DNA of 64,000 nt, taken from positions 5,582,501-5,646,500 of the forward strand of contig NC_135241.1 of NCBI RefSeq assembly GCF_947623445.1, given 5' to 3'. Shown here piece by piece: positions 23,189-55,502 of the stretch; within the stretch, counting starts at the first letter, position 1, and every line of letters begins with the position of its first letter. The position numbers were made by a program, and so were the translations under genes. A model generated the notes under the pieces. That model had not been told where the DNA came from. It saw only the letters and a program-made list of their open reading frames with translations, and did no database searches. Source of the stretch: Clavelina lepadiformis (lineage: Eukaryota; Chordata; Ascidiacea; Aplousobranchia; Clavelinidae).

Positions 23189-25387
23189 CTATATAAACAT
23201 AAAGACGTAAGAACAGTTGAATAGACTGTAGGCTATAGCTTATTATTAAAATTTTTTTATACCAATTAACACCTGAAATAGTCCTGCTTTAGCCACTGCA
23301 TGAATATAGGATATATGCGTAGAAATTCAAAAGTTTACAACTAACCTCTGGTTTATTGTTAACTTTGTTGGTATACATTAAAGAATATATTTCCATTTTT
23401 ATGTAATTGCCAAGATTTTAGTCCTATTACACACTGAGCTTCCAAAATCCAATTTTGAAAACTACACTTAGGATATTTGATGTTACAGTGAACCTCAGGC
23501 GGTTTTCGACAGGAAACATGCAACTGCTGTTTTCAAATCATGCACTTTAGCGTCATGCGTCTGTGTATAGTTAGCGCATGAAATGAGAACGCATGTCCAG
23601 AAATATTTATTCAAACAATATTTTCTTAATGTCGAGTCGTAACTCACGCATGAATCATTTATTGCTTGGAACTTTTGCCGACATCTTAATGACACGAATT
23701 TTACGCAAGCACTGGAAGAAAGGTCACCCGGGAAATGTTTTCATTTTGACATGATGTTGCATTTTTCATCTAACTTTGCGAATGTTTCGCATAACTTTAA
23801 CACGTCAATGATGCGCCTGGCTCTTTGTACAAACAGCGTAGCATAGCTGCCTAGGTGAAAACAACTGGATAGCATTAAAGCATTGTATATTGCATGACGA
23901 GCGTCACAAAAACTTTAGGGTATAGATTGGTACGAAAAAACTAAGCACAGACTTTTTCTACTGTATACAGAAGCACAAGCTTCTTTTTCATCTCTATAGT
24001 TTAAGTTAAATTTAAATAACACAATGAAACCTTAAAAAGATTAAAATAATTAAGGTAAATTTTAAAAATTTGCAATGCGTGCATAAAATTAAATGATAAT
24101 ATACAAACAGTTATAACGATGTACAGTAAATTAGATGGTAAAACTCCTATAAATTTATGTGGCTTATTACAGAATAAATATAACTTATAATTTTGAAAAT
24201 TTTTTAAAATAATTTAAGTGTAAGTTTTAGGATTGAAAGTTTTAGCCAAAGTTCCATGACAATTATGTACAAAGTATTAATTTCATCTTTAAACGATAAG
24301 AATAAAATCTGAAGTGCAGTATATTAATGTACCGTGACTGATTTTTAACTGAACTCATTAAAAAATACACGAGTTTATCTGAATATGTTTCATTTTTTTG
24401 TTTCGGGATACGATACACCGTAGAGAAATTTACCAATTACAGATTAATCGTCCATGTAATACAGAATTGGCAGAGATCCACTTATGGGATTAATAAAGCC
24501 AAATGACTGATATCACAATATAGGTAATCGACAAATTGGCTGATAAGTAGAATAGTAGAAGCCTATCAATTATTTATCAATATGTTCATTTCTACAACCT
24601 TACTTATATTAATCTAATCAAATACAAACGAACTCCTTTCAATTGGTTTGTATAACATTTTTGAATTTATATAAATTGATTTTAATTTGTATAAATTTTT
24701 TTCAAATTTACTTAAATTTTTATGATATTTTTGAAGTTTTACAAAACTATATACAGTTTTTATAAATGTACCTTATTTCAATTTTATATAAACCTTATTT
24801 GATTTTACGTAAATTAATTGGAATTTATTTGAGTTTATAGGTATATTAATTATTTTTTTTGAACACATTTCATTTATTATGAGTTTAAGTGATTAGATTT
24901 AGCATAGTTTTAAAGGAATTTCCATAACTTTGTATGAAGTTAGTTCAATTTGTGTAATTTTATTTAAATTTGTACAAACTTATTAAAATTTGACTTTAGA
25001 GTAATTTGTTTGAGTTTTAATTATTTTATAAAAATTATTTGAATGTTTTTTAATATGCATAAATTTGTAAAAGTTTACACGCATTTCTATTAATTTAGGC
25101 TAAGTGTATCATGACTTTTACAACAGGTAGCTTATGATCTAACCATTCTAACAGCAACACTAGGTAACCAAATTGAACTGCAAATTAGTATTGGCCTCAC
25201 CCCTGAAACTGAAAAAGTAACCAAGAAACCGGTAGCTCTCTTCAACTGCGAATAAGTAACTGAATTTGTAATTTATATACCGGGAACTAACTTCATGTTT
25301 TAAATAGTTTATAACTTTTTAGGAAATTGTTTTAGATATTTCTAACAAATTTTCAACTTTACTTGTAAAACCCCTAAAATAAACAGG
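23189..25387. other. 5' flank of B copy 3, then AT-rich intergenic DNA
   Basis: 23190-23880 matches the 5' flank of B copy 2 in blocks. From about 23990 the sequence becomes very AT-rich. 24640-25090 consists of many imperfect copies of a motif like AATTTRTATAAATTT at irregular spacing. No coding exon was seen. Confidence 0.5.
24640..25090. repeat. Degenerate AT-rich repeat
   Basis: A run of imperfect copies of a roughly 20-base unit centred on ATTTGTATAAATTT / AATTTATATAAATTG. The copies are strongly diverged and vary in spacing. This looks like an old tandem array or low-complexity expansion rather than a gene. Confidence 0.5.
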
Positions 25388-25395
25388 TTATATAA

Positions 25396-25889
25396 CAGGG
25401 GTGGCCAAACTGCGGCTCTCGAGCCGCATGCGGCTCTTTAATGAATTTGCATTGTTGAATTAGACATGCATTTTCCCTGTCTAGACGAGTTGTTTGATCA
25501 GATTATGAAACAATGCTTTCTATCACACGTAGTAACAATGGACTGATTGTTAGCAATAATCAAATTACACTCCAAAAAGGACATTATTGTACAGAAGTGT
25601 GCTAACTTGTACACTGTAGTTAAGTAAACTGTCAGATTGAAGCTGTACCTCAGGGCTGACCTAGTTTTAAGTCTCGGTTACGGTTACACTAATACAGTAA
25701 TTGCAAAAAGAGTTGGTGAAGCCCAGGTGGAGACTCATAGTATCACCACGCAGCACGAATGTTTATCAATAGCTACACTTCGTTGTGAGTGAATAAATTC
25801 GTATTTTTTATTATGTTTGTGTTGCGGCTCTTTTAAAGCTCGAATTGGTAATATGCGGCTCGAGCATGAAGCAGGTCTGGCCACCCCTG
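25396..25889. mobile_element. Non-autonomous hAT element (MITE)
   Basis: 494 bp bounded by the inverted ends CAGGGGTGGCC and GGCCACCCCTG, with GCGGCTC / GAGCCGC repeats just inside both ends. It is flanked by an exact 8-bp duplication, TTATATAA, at 25388-25395 and 25890-25897. The 8-bp duplication and the CAGGGGTG start are typical of the hAT superfamily. There is no transposase ORF, so movement would have needed an enzyme in trans. Confidence 0.9.
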
Positions 25890-25897
25890 TTATATAA

Positions 25898-26416
25898 TAT
25901 ATAGGCAAATAACGCATAGGAATATGTATATATATAAAAAATAGGCCAATAACTCATACGCCAATAACGTAGAATAACCCAAGTGACAGCTTATTTTACA
26001 AATAGTATTTTACTTGGGTACAAACAACATTTTACTTGGGTTATTTTTTTTATTCATTATAAGCCTAAATTCGGTTTTGTAACTTGTATGTATAAGCCTA
26101 TAAGCTATAGTAAAGTTACTCATACAAAAAGAAAACCAACTTATTAAAACACTTATAAAATACGAATCAAGATTTAGCGAATATTGCAAACGTTTTCAAT
26201 TTACAATTAGCTCAGCAATCGAGTTTTATTTCAATTCTTTGTAACCTTGCCTTTTGGGAAACAGTGGGCTACGCTAGATCTTTGGATGTTTTGAATAAGA
26301 TCATCAAACGGGTTAATTTATTTGTAATATAATATATAGTTTTAAATCGACTCTATTAATAAACTTACAGTACTTTTGATTTCAAACAATTGCATTAAAT
26401 TTTAACTATATCATGG
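25898..26416. other. Intergenic AT-rich DNA
   Basis: No gene was seen. It contains short repeated phrases (for example ATTTTACTTGGGT twice near 26010-26040) but nothing that can be assigned. Confidence 0.5.
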
Positions 26417-27777
26417 TAGGGGAAGGTGGTGTAAAGCGGACCAACGGGGTAAAGTGGCACACCCCTCTTATTTTCTTAATAAAGTTTTTTAACGGCGCGG
26501 ATACCACTAAGTTTAGTGAAGCATGACATAACGTGGTTGCAGACGCCATTATTCGAGGTTACGTGGAAAAAAAATCAAGAAAAGGCACGGAATTCGTTTT
26601 TTGTACTCTCTGATCTATTGAAAGGTATGTCTTGTAACTTAGATTTTATTTTACATGCATAAGGTAGAAGTTTGGTTGAATGGTATAAAGGAGTTTTACT
26701 GTATCACGTACGCATTACATAGGTTCATTCCGCTTACTGACTAGCCAAAATTCGGCCAACTGTCAAAATAATAGTAACCAAGGGGTGGGGGTAAAGTGGA
26801 CCAGTGGTTGCTCCATCGGATGTTACTGATATTCCTATTGATCCTGTTCCAACCAACACCGAATCTTACTCCGTTAATGTTAGTTCAACTAGCATTGACT
26901 TGTGTGATGGCAGAAATATTGGCTTAGATGCGGCTGGTCTTCCCGAGATGCCTGAATCGTTACCTGCACAGCCAATAGATGTAGCCTAACCGTCTTCTCC
27001 TGAAGATGCAAATTCCAGTTTCACAATTATAAGTCCTGTTGAAGTGCTTCCTATGCCGAAAGCAGCTCACACTCGCCAAAAGAGGAAGTCTAAGAGAGGT
27101 GCAACTGCTATTTTAACCAGTTCACCATACAAGAAGCAGTTGGCTGCAACGAATCGTAGCCAATCCGCGGTATCTGGCAACAGCAGTAAAACAAGTTCAT
27201 CGAAAAAGCGTTCTATGAAGAAAGCTAAGGTTTCCAGGTCATCAATGCAGCAGAAGGACACAGTCGATGAAAGTGATAACAATGTAGATGCAGAATGCTT
27301 TTACTGCAACGAATTGTATTCCAAATCATCCGAGAATGATGGGTGGATCCAGTGCTCCAAATGCATGCGATGGGCGCATGAAGCCTGCTCTGGGTGTAAT
27401 GAAGAGGATGACAACTTTATTTGTGAATTATGTTTTTAAAAATTGATGGTGAACTGCGATTACTTTCATAACTACTTCGCTTATGATGACAATTTGTAAA
27501 TAAATTGATTGTGATGTGGAACAAATTGCCTTGTTTACTCAAAACTTACGGTGGTCCACTTTACCCCACATGTGTGGTGTAAAGTGGACTATTGGAGGTG
27601 CTTTTAAATCAAAAAAAAAATTATGTAAGAAAGCAAGCAATCAATAAAAGGGCACTTCAAAAATTAGCGAAATACCTTAGAGTTAACTCTCAAAACAAAC
27701 AAGTCAAATGTTTTGGTGAAATCAGTGAATTGTAACGATTAAGCCTTAGGTGGCCCGCTTTACCGCACCCTCCCCTA
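26417..27777. mobile_element. Pogo-like DNA transposon derivative
   Basis: About 1.36 kb between two TA dinucleotides. The left end is GGGGAAGGTGGTGTAAAGCG; the right end, reverse-complemented, is GGGGAGGGTGCGGTAAAGCG. TA target duplication and mariner-pogo-type ends agree with the ORF remnant inside (26804-27439), whose tail resembles the C-terminus of pogo/Jerky-like transposases. The GTAAAGTGGACC word recurs internally near 26790 and in a palindrome at 27553-27589. The DDE catalytic core is absent, so the copy is non-autonomous. Confidence 0.85.
26804..27439 (+). pseudogene. C-terminal remnant of pogo-like transposase with PHD-type finger
   Basis: One reading frame runs through the region but is broken by a single TAA at 26987-26989 and has no ATG in a sensible position. 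After the stop the frame continues with a basic Lys/Arg/Ser-rich segment (ISPVEVLPMPKA onward) and ends in a zinc finger of the C-x2-C, C-x2-C, H-x2-C, C-x2-C type (residues in ECFYC, IQCSKC, WAHEAC, FICELC). A basic linker followed by such a finger at the extreme C-terminus is common in pogo/Jerky-type DDE transposases of invertebrates. The DNA-binding and DDE parts are missing. The inverted repeats around it support a transposon origin over a host PHD gene. Confidence 0.75.
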
Positions 27778-30660
27778 ATTGGTAACATTTTACGCTTAAT
27801 GGGGCTGAGGTGTATTCCACCACATAGCAATCCAGCAGGTACTGTAAGTTTGGCACACATGAAGTGATATTTTAACGCAGAAAACACGAATAGGCTATCG
27901 GCTATATGACAATGAACAAAGAAAGAATACGTGTTGTCCATTTTTCTAATTATCTTCATTCGATTATAATCACCAGGGTGTGGCGTGTTAGAAAGACAAT
28001 AAAAATTAGAAACAACCGCCCGGTAGGTTAATACGAAAATAATAACGATCGGCAGGTAAAACTGCGCGAATCATAAGACCAGTGTCTTCAAATGGGGCGA
28101 GGAGAAAGGAATCGTACAGCTAGAGGAAAGGGAGAACAGAGGAAAGTCAAGCCATAGAACATACAGTGGCTTATAAACGGACTTTACACGCACAAGACGT
28201 GACAGAGACTGCCATTTCAAAATCGGACTCAGAGACTGCCATTTCAAAATCGGACTCAGAGACTGCCTCACTGTTAACGTTGCTTCAAGAAACATCACTG
28301 ATTAATTCCAAGAGCGCACCATTCTTTCTAGACACAGTGCTAACATTACCATATTGGTAGCCAAGGGCGAAGAATTTCTGACTCTGTTTAATAAACCGTG
28401 GAGATTTCACGTCCGGCCCAATAAACGAGCTACGCGTCTGGATCATTGAGAAGAAATAGAAATACCCTTTTAGTTTTGAACTTGCAAATGTATTTATAGC
28501 CAATTACGGTGGAATTATTGCTCATATGATGCTGAAAACATGCATTAAGTCAGTGATAACAAGTCAGCTTTAAAGACTCGCCTTGTAAGTTTAAACTAAC
28601 TTGTAGAGTAGCGTATTAAACAGTAGCTTAATGATCTGCTATACACTGAGCGTAAAATAGTGAAAATGTTTTGAGTTGTGGTTAATTTTTTGATTAGCCT
28701 ACTAATAAATAAGGTGGCTGATTGGAATAAAAATTTCGATTGTAAGCTTATTTATTTTACTTATACTTATATTTATATACTACTTCAAAATAAAACAGTA
28801 GGCCTACTTGATCGTCATATTTAGCTTTTTTCATAATGTAAACGGCAATTGTCCTTACTTTTGGCACAAATGACACGAAAAAATCTTTCTAAACCGGAGT
28901 TCAACGTTTTTTTATTTACAAGTGCAGTTTACACGATCACTCGTCACTTTAGCAGTGTTCCAACATTCATACAAAATGTTTGCATATCATATAGGCTACC
29001 GATAAGTTATCAACTTATGCTAAATAAAGCAATATGAAAATGTAGTCTTCGAGCCACTGTTTTTGCGAGATTGAGGTTCGAGTGTTTGAGCCACTGGCGG
29101 GTAGGTATTTGAGTTGAGCTACTGACACGTGACGTCACGCAGCATTTTCATTTACGTGCGCAGGACCCTATCTCCTTTCTTGCGTAGAAAAATGAAATAT
29201 GTGAAACAACATTTGCATCACGACAATTACATGAATGTATGATCTATGTATTTATGGTCCATGTAATACATAGGCCTAAATCATTAAAAAATAATGTAGG
29301 CTAAAGCTATAAGCTGATACAGCCGTATGCAGGCCAGATTGGAAAGTTTGGTAAGTGTGCGGAAGATAAAAATTAATTGTGCATATAATGGCTATTGTTT
29401 GGTCTTGAATACGCGAGGGATTTGTGACCCAAAAACAGCACACTTTCTAATCTGGTGTACAGGGACCATACTGCTAAAGTACTAAGTTTGTACAGCTAAT
29501 AGCTGAGATTTTTTGCGTTTACCTTTCCCCCAAAATTGAAAAGTAAACTTATGCGCCAGTGGTTTAAAACATACGTGCCAGTGGTTAAGGAACTTACACA
29601 CCATTTGCTCATAATACCAGCGCCAGTTGCTCTCAAAAACACATTAGCCTCTGTTTCATAAAAAAACGCTACACTAGCGCGAAAAACAATTTTAACTTTA
29701 GTAGCCTATCGCTTGGGATTGTGATCGTTATTCGAATGCCGCCAACATTTTTGTGAGCCATGTTGCGTAAAACCTTGACTACAACCGCTGTTGTAAATAT
29801 CTTCTGTCGCTGGTTAGGTGTAACTGTAAAATCAGTATAGGAATCATCATATACTCATTCAACTGTGGTTGAATTAAAATACAGATACTCCTTGAATCCC
29901 CACTTTCTGTAATTTGGTATGAAATTACATACCGGTAATCCTTGTATTTCTCACCTATATCATTTCTTAATTATTTTACTGTGGTTCAGTGGTTGTCCGA
30001 TGGTGATAGTAGAATTCCTTTTCAAATCTCCGTGCCCCCACAGAAATCTTTACCCGACCTACCGAGGGCGAGGAATAGAGATCTACACTTTAAGTCTTTT
30101 AAGAAGCAAGGACCAAGCTAAAATTGCATTGGCGATACCGACGAAGGCCAGCCCATCGTAGTGAGTTTGATGCGTGATGTCTGGGTGTTGTGTTTGTGCT
30201 GGTTTTAGATAGAGGTTAGAAAGCGCGGTTCAATTTAGTTTGCTTACCAAAAAGGTCAGAATTATTTGTTTTCAGTCTGGTAATTTTGTAGAAACAGCTG
30301 TTATGTATAGACCAGCCTAGTCTGTAGGCTAGGCCTGCAACCGAAGGTGAGTGTTAGGTCAATAGTTGTATAGTGGCTGAGTGGCAAAATGATAACTTAA
30401 ACCAAAATAGGCCTATAAAACATTGTAATTTGGATAGGCCTAATATTTTAATAAATAAAATTGGAAATCCTCTTGGTTAAATCTATAGATTATCTGCCTA
30501 TATACATACCATATAGCCTAGTGGAAAGTGCGACACCAGCACACATGAGGTTCATCAATGTGCAAGCTAAACTTTTTTATCTTCACGCCAATTGTGATAA
30601 ACAAACAAAGAAACGCTGGTTGTTTGAATGCCGATTTATAATAAATAAACAAAAAATTTA
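27778..30660. other. Intergenic, mobile-element debris
   Basis: No host gene was recognised. 28202-28266 holds a 27-bp tandem repeat (unit GAGACTGCCATTTCAAAATC followed by GGACTCA), a little over two copies. 29040-29650 has GAGCCACTGGCG words near its left end and inverted copies (CGCCAGTGG) near its right end, suggesting a degenerate inverted-repeat transposon. A CACGTGACGTCA word (E-box overlapping a CRE) lies near 29127-29138, without an adjacent gene. The 80-codon frame at 29919-30161 was not recognised. Confidence 0.45.
28202..28266. repeat. 27-bp tandem repeat, about 2.3 copies
   Basis: Two almost perfect 27-bp units plus a partial third. Because 27 is a multiple of three, the repeat is read as a nine-residue repeat (ETAISKSDS) in one open frame, but that frame is short and I do not regard it as a gene. 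Confidence 0.85.
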
Positions 30661-30737
30661 ATAAAGAACAAAAAAATTAAACCTTCAGTGCACGCCTTCA
30701 TGCCATAATCATCTTTACATAATTTTCTGCATCAGAT

Positions 30738-31140
30738 AGTGTTTTAAAACCATTAAATATTATTCACAATAAAATAGCAAGACTAATTACCAATAGTAAC
30801 AAATATACCAAACTAACTACACTTTATAGAGCAAACGATATTCTAAATATATCTCAAGTCTATCAATTACAGACAGTTAAGTTCAAGCATAACTATTAGA
30901 CAAATTTTCTTCCCCAAATATTTAATGGCTATTTCAACGAAGTCCTAACAGTACACAAATACAATACTAGATCATCACAGGACAACTTAGTCTTGCCTCG
31001 AACCAAAACAGTAAAAGGTAAAAAAATTAACATTTCGAGAACCTAATTTTTGGAATTAACTACTAAACAATATAAAAAAAATTAAGTCTCATAAATATTT
31101 CTCATATATCAATTGAAAAGTGGACTTGTGCAAGAAAAGT
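30738..31140 (+). pseudogene. LINE reverse-transcriptase ORF2, 3' remnant
   Basis: One forward frame beginning around 30738 reads like the last 130 residues of a CR1/L2/Jockey-type LINE ORF2. It has the block NKIARLITNSNKYTKLTTLY, then ILNISQVYQLQTVKF, then a YNTRSSQDNL motif and a W/F-ELTTK segment in place of the usual FWNSLP. Several in-frame stops (after KHNY, after ISRT and near the end) show that it is dead. Catalytic reverse-transcriptase motifs would lie upstream and are not present, as expected for a 5'-truncated copy. The following 300 bases, ending in the TC-rich microsatellite, may be its 3' UTR and tail. Confidence 0.75.
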
Positions 31141-51494
<20,354 letters not shown>

Positions 51495-54012
51495 ATATTC
51501 TTGTTTGAATTGCAAATTGTTTTTTTCACTGTTTTTCGCCTGCTCTGCAGTCCAAAGCAACAGATGCAGTTTGTTAAAACATAAAGCGCTTGCTGTGTTT
51601 TGTCTTTCTTTTTACAGCTTTGCCACTTGCTGTGCCGCTTTTACCAGCCCCTATTTATAAGCCTGCAACTTTGTGCAAAATATTTTGTATTTTTAGTGGT
51701 GCATCGCTCTGCAGCAGTTTGGCAAAAAATTACAATTTTATCATTATCACTTTATTATTGCGTTTTGCATTTGCAACTATATATCTGGCCATACCTGACT
51801 TTTTTTAAATTCTATTAGTCGCAGAGTTATAAGTTATACGGAGTTAAATTCTAAATGTTTTAGGCAAACCAGCTGATCCTAATCTGCTGTAACAGTAGTT
51901 CAGACCCTGTATGTATTTCTTGCTCTCATGTCAGTAATGTGTAAAATTTGTTGTTGCGAACGTTGTATGCATAACTCGCACCAATTTTGTGTACGATGCT
52001 ACACACTGCGCAATTCTAGCTATTTCTTGTGTCAGCTTGGTTTATTAGACCTTAAACTGAATGGTGTTCCATTATCAGCAAATTCCAGAGTGCATAGCAA
52101 CCTCATGTTTTCTCACGATCACAAACTCATGAAAGAAACAAAAAATAGGTTAATACCGTTGTAGTGTACCTCAATTTTATCTCTTTCCGTTTTTTTTTTT
52201 ATACACAGATGTCACCAACTTCTGCATTTCCTTGAAATGTGACTAAGCATGAGCAAACGTTTAAATGTTGTTTTCTTTAATGATCATTTTTCTGCCTCAG
52301 TAGTCACCTGTTCTATTTTTAAACATCCTTTTTCACGAATACGGTTACACCACACCTTTTTAACTGCCAAATGACAAATTAAAACTTTTTTTCTTCATTA
52401 AAATGAAAATCAATTGTGGTAACACTGAACTTCTTCTGGTAAAAAATATCTTCCGCTCTTGGTGTTTCTGATGGCTTACAAGCTAAAATATGGCAAGTGT
52501 GGCAGTTTGTTTATTGCCAGTTTGGTGTCATGTCAGTTACTTGCAAAAAAAAACATTAAGAAATGTTGTGTGCAATGGCTTGGCAAATTGTGCACAACTA
52601 ATTCCAATGATTGGTTTTTAATTATGGTTAGTTCATTAATACATGCATGGGTAATGGCTTTGCTGGAGGGTATCATGGTGTACCTTAAGAATCGAGGGCG
52701 CAACTGTTTCTGAGCGTTATTTGTCAAAGTTCAGCTGAATTTTGATATCCTTTACATTTCCGTCAGTATTTCTGTTTGTTTACATCATTGTGAGTAAATG
52801 ATATTCTATAATGTCAATCTGCAATCGTGCAAAACCATTGACAGTTTTACTGTACTTGCGTGCTATATGAAAACATGTTGCATTGGTTTTGTCAGTTTTG
52901 CACATGTTTATGTAGGCTTTTATGTGGTTTCCTTATAAATGTATATTCTGCTGCACAGTATATTCCAACTTTGCGGTCTATTCTGTTTAAACATGTTGAC
53001 ACATGAAATAAACTCACATGAGCAAACAAAGGTATGATATAATTTGGACATTGTTACATTAGTATGCCTGAAGTTGACAAGACACAGCTGTTAAGGAACC
53101 ATCACTGAGTAATGTAAGTCAAGTCGATGCTTTCTAATCGAAAGATAGGAATTCCGATACCACAGCAACAATGTTTGAGCATGTAGTTTACAACAGACAA
53201 GCCTAATATAACACAGAAATATGAAAATAGGGGCAAAATGCAATATAATAAACATTATATTCGGCGAAATATTAAAATATACAGATGCCCCATAATGGAA
53301 ACTTAATTTTACAGCTCATTATGCCTAAACATTTGAGCAGATGCTTCCTACTTAAAGCAAAACCTACTGTGTACAGTGATGACGTTTGGGATGAAGAAAC
53401 ATCTAAATGACAACTACCATAAATGCAAAGGCAATGGTTGCAAAACACCAACATAATATTTACAGTTAGATCAGAAGATATTTACAGTAAATGTTTGTAA
53501 CTACTAAATATGTTATACATGAATGTTATTAAACTGATTATCACAAATATTATTTGCAGTAGGCCTACATGCAAGCTAATTTCTACCAAAAGCAATTTCT
53601 GTAGTCCATATAATTGATGTTTTGATATCTCTGATTGTCATCAACCATGATATTTCAAACTAAACTACATTATTTAATTTGATTAATCTAAATAAAAAAC
53701 CTATACTTCGTGCAAATTATCATGTCCATTTTACATCAAAGATAAAAAAAACTGTACATAATGAATAAAAAAGTTTTGAAACGCTCACACAGTTGTGAAG
53801 TAACCAGTTACCAGTACTGTACTACAGTAAACTTTGGCACTAAAATCCGATTCAATAAATGCATTTACAAATGCTAATTTATACACATAAAAAATGTTAC
53901 ATGCTATAAGACAAGCGGCGTTGAAAATTAAGCATTGCATGGTGCGTAAGAATGTTGTATTGTAGCAAAAAAGTGAAATTTGTGAGGCAAAAATTGATTA
54001 TTTAGTAAAAAT
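51495..54012. other. Convergent 3' UTRs of SIK3 and CFAP126
   Basis: Follows the proposed SIK3 stop. AATAAA at 53007-53012 is a candidate distal poly(A) signal for SIK3. The open frame at 51618-51808, preceded by TTTTACAG, is a possible alternative last exon, but its hydrophobic translation does not resemble the end of a kinase. No independent gene was seen. Confidence 0.45.
53007..53012 (+). terminator. Candidate SIK3 poly(A) signal
   Basis: A canonical AATAAA about 1.5 kb after the proposed stop codon. Nearer signals cannot be excluded; transcript ends would be needed to choose. Confidence 0.35.
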
Positions 54013-55502
54013 TTACATGACTTCAATCGATCTTGCAATGCTCTCTGGAGTCCTCGGACGTCCTACATATTAAATGTTGTTATTACCAAAAGATAAAATC
54101 AGTGAGTTCTACATACAGGTCTTTCAGCTGTTGCAATGACTGTTCAACCGAGCAACCAAAAATAACAAAGCACTTGCCTGAATCTGGTGTTTGCGGTAGT
54201 AGTTCAGATTTAACGGATGGGACAGGTGAGATGGCCAGTTCCTGGGTAGGAGAAAGGGGTTTCGAGGCTGGTCGAGGTGACCCATTTTGAGAGCATACCG
54301 TTGGAGAAGCCGATTTTCTTAAATATTACATTAATTATTAATTGAAACGGATTATCAATCATAGATTTGTTCAAATTTTGTATTCCTCAAGATGTTATAA
54401 AAATCACAAGTCTTCAACCACTGGTTAAAATTACCTGGGTGATGGTGTCCTCGCAGCCCCCGCTGTTGGTTTCAAAACCTTCTCAACGGTTCGAGTTGAT
54501 GCAGGAGGGGATGGGGTTTTCGGTCTCTGAATAGGAGACGTCTTTTTTGACTGCACGTGACAACATTTTTATAAAATAATGAAAACGCTTAATTTGACTT
54601 GTATTAATTATGCTGCTGTAATTTCATATTTTAAATATCAGTAAACCAATAACAAAACAGTATTACATAACTGTTTTAGTAGTAATTAATAAAGCTATCA
54701 CACATTTCAGTTGTTACGTGTGGGATGATTTGATATCTTAACTTATAACATTATACAATAAAAAAACAAAAAAATTTGCTGAATCTAATCTAAATGATTC
54801 TAACTTAGCAATTTGAAACAAGAGCAAACCTTTCTTAGCAAAAATTTTCTGTATCCATTAACTGCATCGTTTAATGGAGATACTTCCTTAAAAATTTTCA
54901 AATTATGCGCTGCAGTGTTAGATCGAGCTGTGTATGATGGTCTGGCTGGTGGTATCTGCCTTGGCATATCCCATGTTCCTAAATTTACAACAGAATCAAA
55001 TTGTGAAAGATTAAACATTTTTTACTGTAAACAGTCAAAAATGATTGCGATAATATCACAAATGTTTGTTTTATTTGTAAATAATGCTACAATTCTGCAA
55101 CAAACAGTTACCCATAAATGTTCCCCAGGGTGATTCCTTAGATCGTGGAACATCTGGTTTCAAATGTCCCCTGTCAGTAGCTATAATTTGACTGAAACCT
55201 TCTAAAGTGCTAGGATGATCCTTAAATTTCCGAGGAACTGTCCAATTTTTCAACTTTGTTGGATTATATGCATCTTCATACTATAATTCAAACAAAATTG
55301 GTTAATGAGGTGTTTTTATTGCAAACAGTTTAATGTAGAATATCATTACAGACGACCTTGTGCATAAATTCTATACCTATCAGGTTACCATTATTCTATT
55401 ATTTAACAGCACTTATAAAAAAAATTATTTATACAGTATGAGGCTTATCTATTGCTTAAATTAATAGTTTTGCACCTGATTAGCAGAAAAGTGGGATGAC
55501 AT
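54013..55502 (-). CDS. CFAP126: Flattop / cilia- and flagella-associated protein 126
   Basis: Six minus-strand exons: 55502-55476, 55280-55112, 54978-54830, 54550-54435, 54317-54178, 54062-54013, giving 216 aa (human Flattop is about 177). The first half is strongly family-like: FSANQYEDAY near the N-terminus, GFSQIIATDRGHL, VPRSKESPWGTFMGTWDMP and IPPARPSYTARS. The second half (from about residue 116) is a Ser/Pro-rich low-complexity tail, longer than in mammals. Flattop is a protein of motile-cilium doublet microtubules and basal bodies, implicated in basal-body docking and positioning. The last intron uses a GC-AG pair (CAG|gcaagt ... tag); the others are GT-AG. The gene converges with SIK3. 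The start is fixed by similarity: the nine-residue first exon supplies MSSHFSANQ. All junctions keep frame and no lesion is visible. Confidence 0.93.

Noticed and set aside
29127..29138. CACGTGACGTCA as a promoter element
   Set aside because: An E-box/CRE overlap is striking, but no gene start is near and it lies in likely transposon DNA.
51618..51808. Alternative last exon of the kinase gene
   Set aside because: It has an acceptor-like TTTTACAG and would keep frame, but the product is hydrophobic and unlike a KA1 end, whereas the 51469 exon ends the domain where expected.
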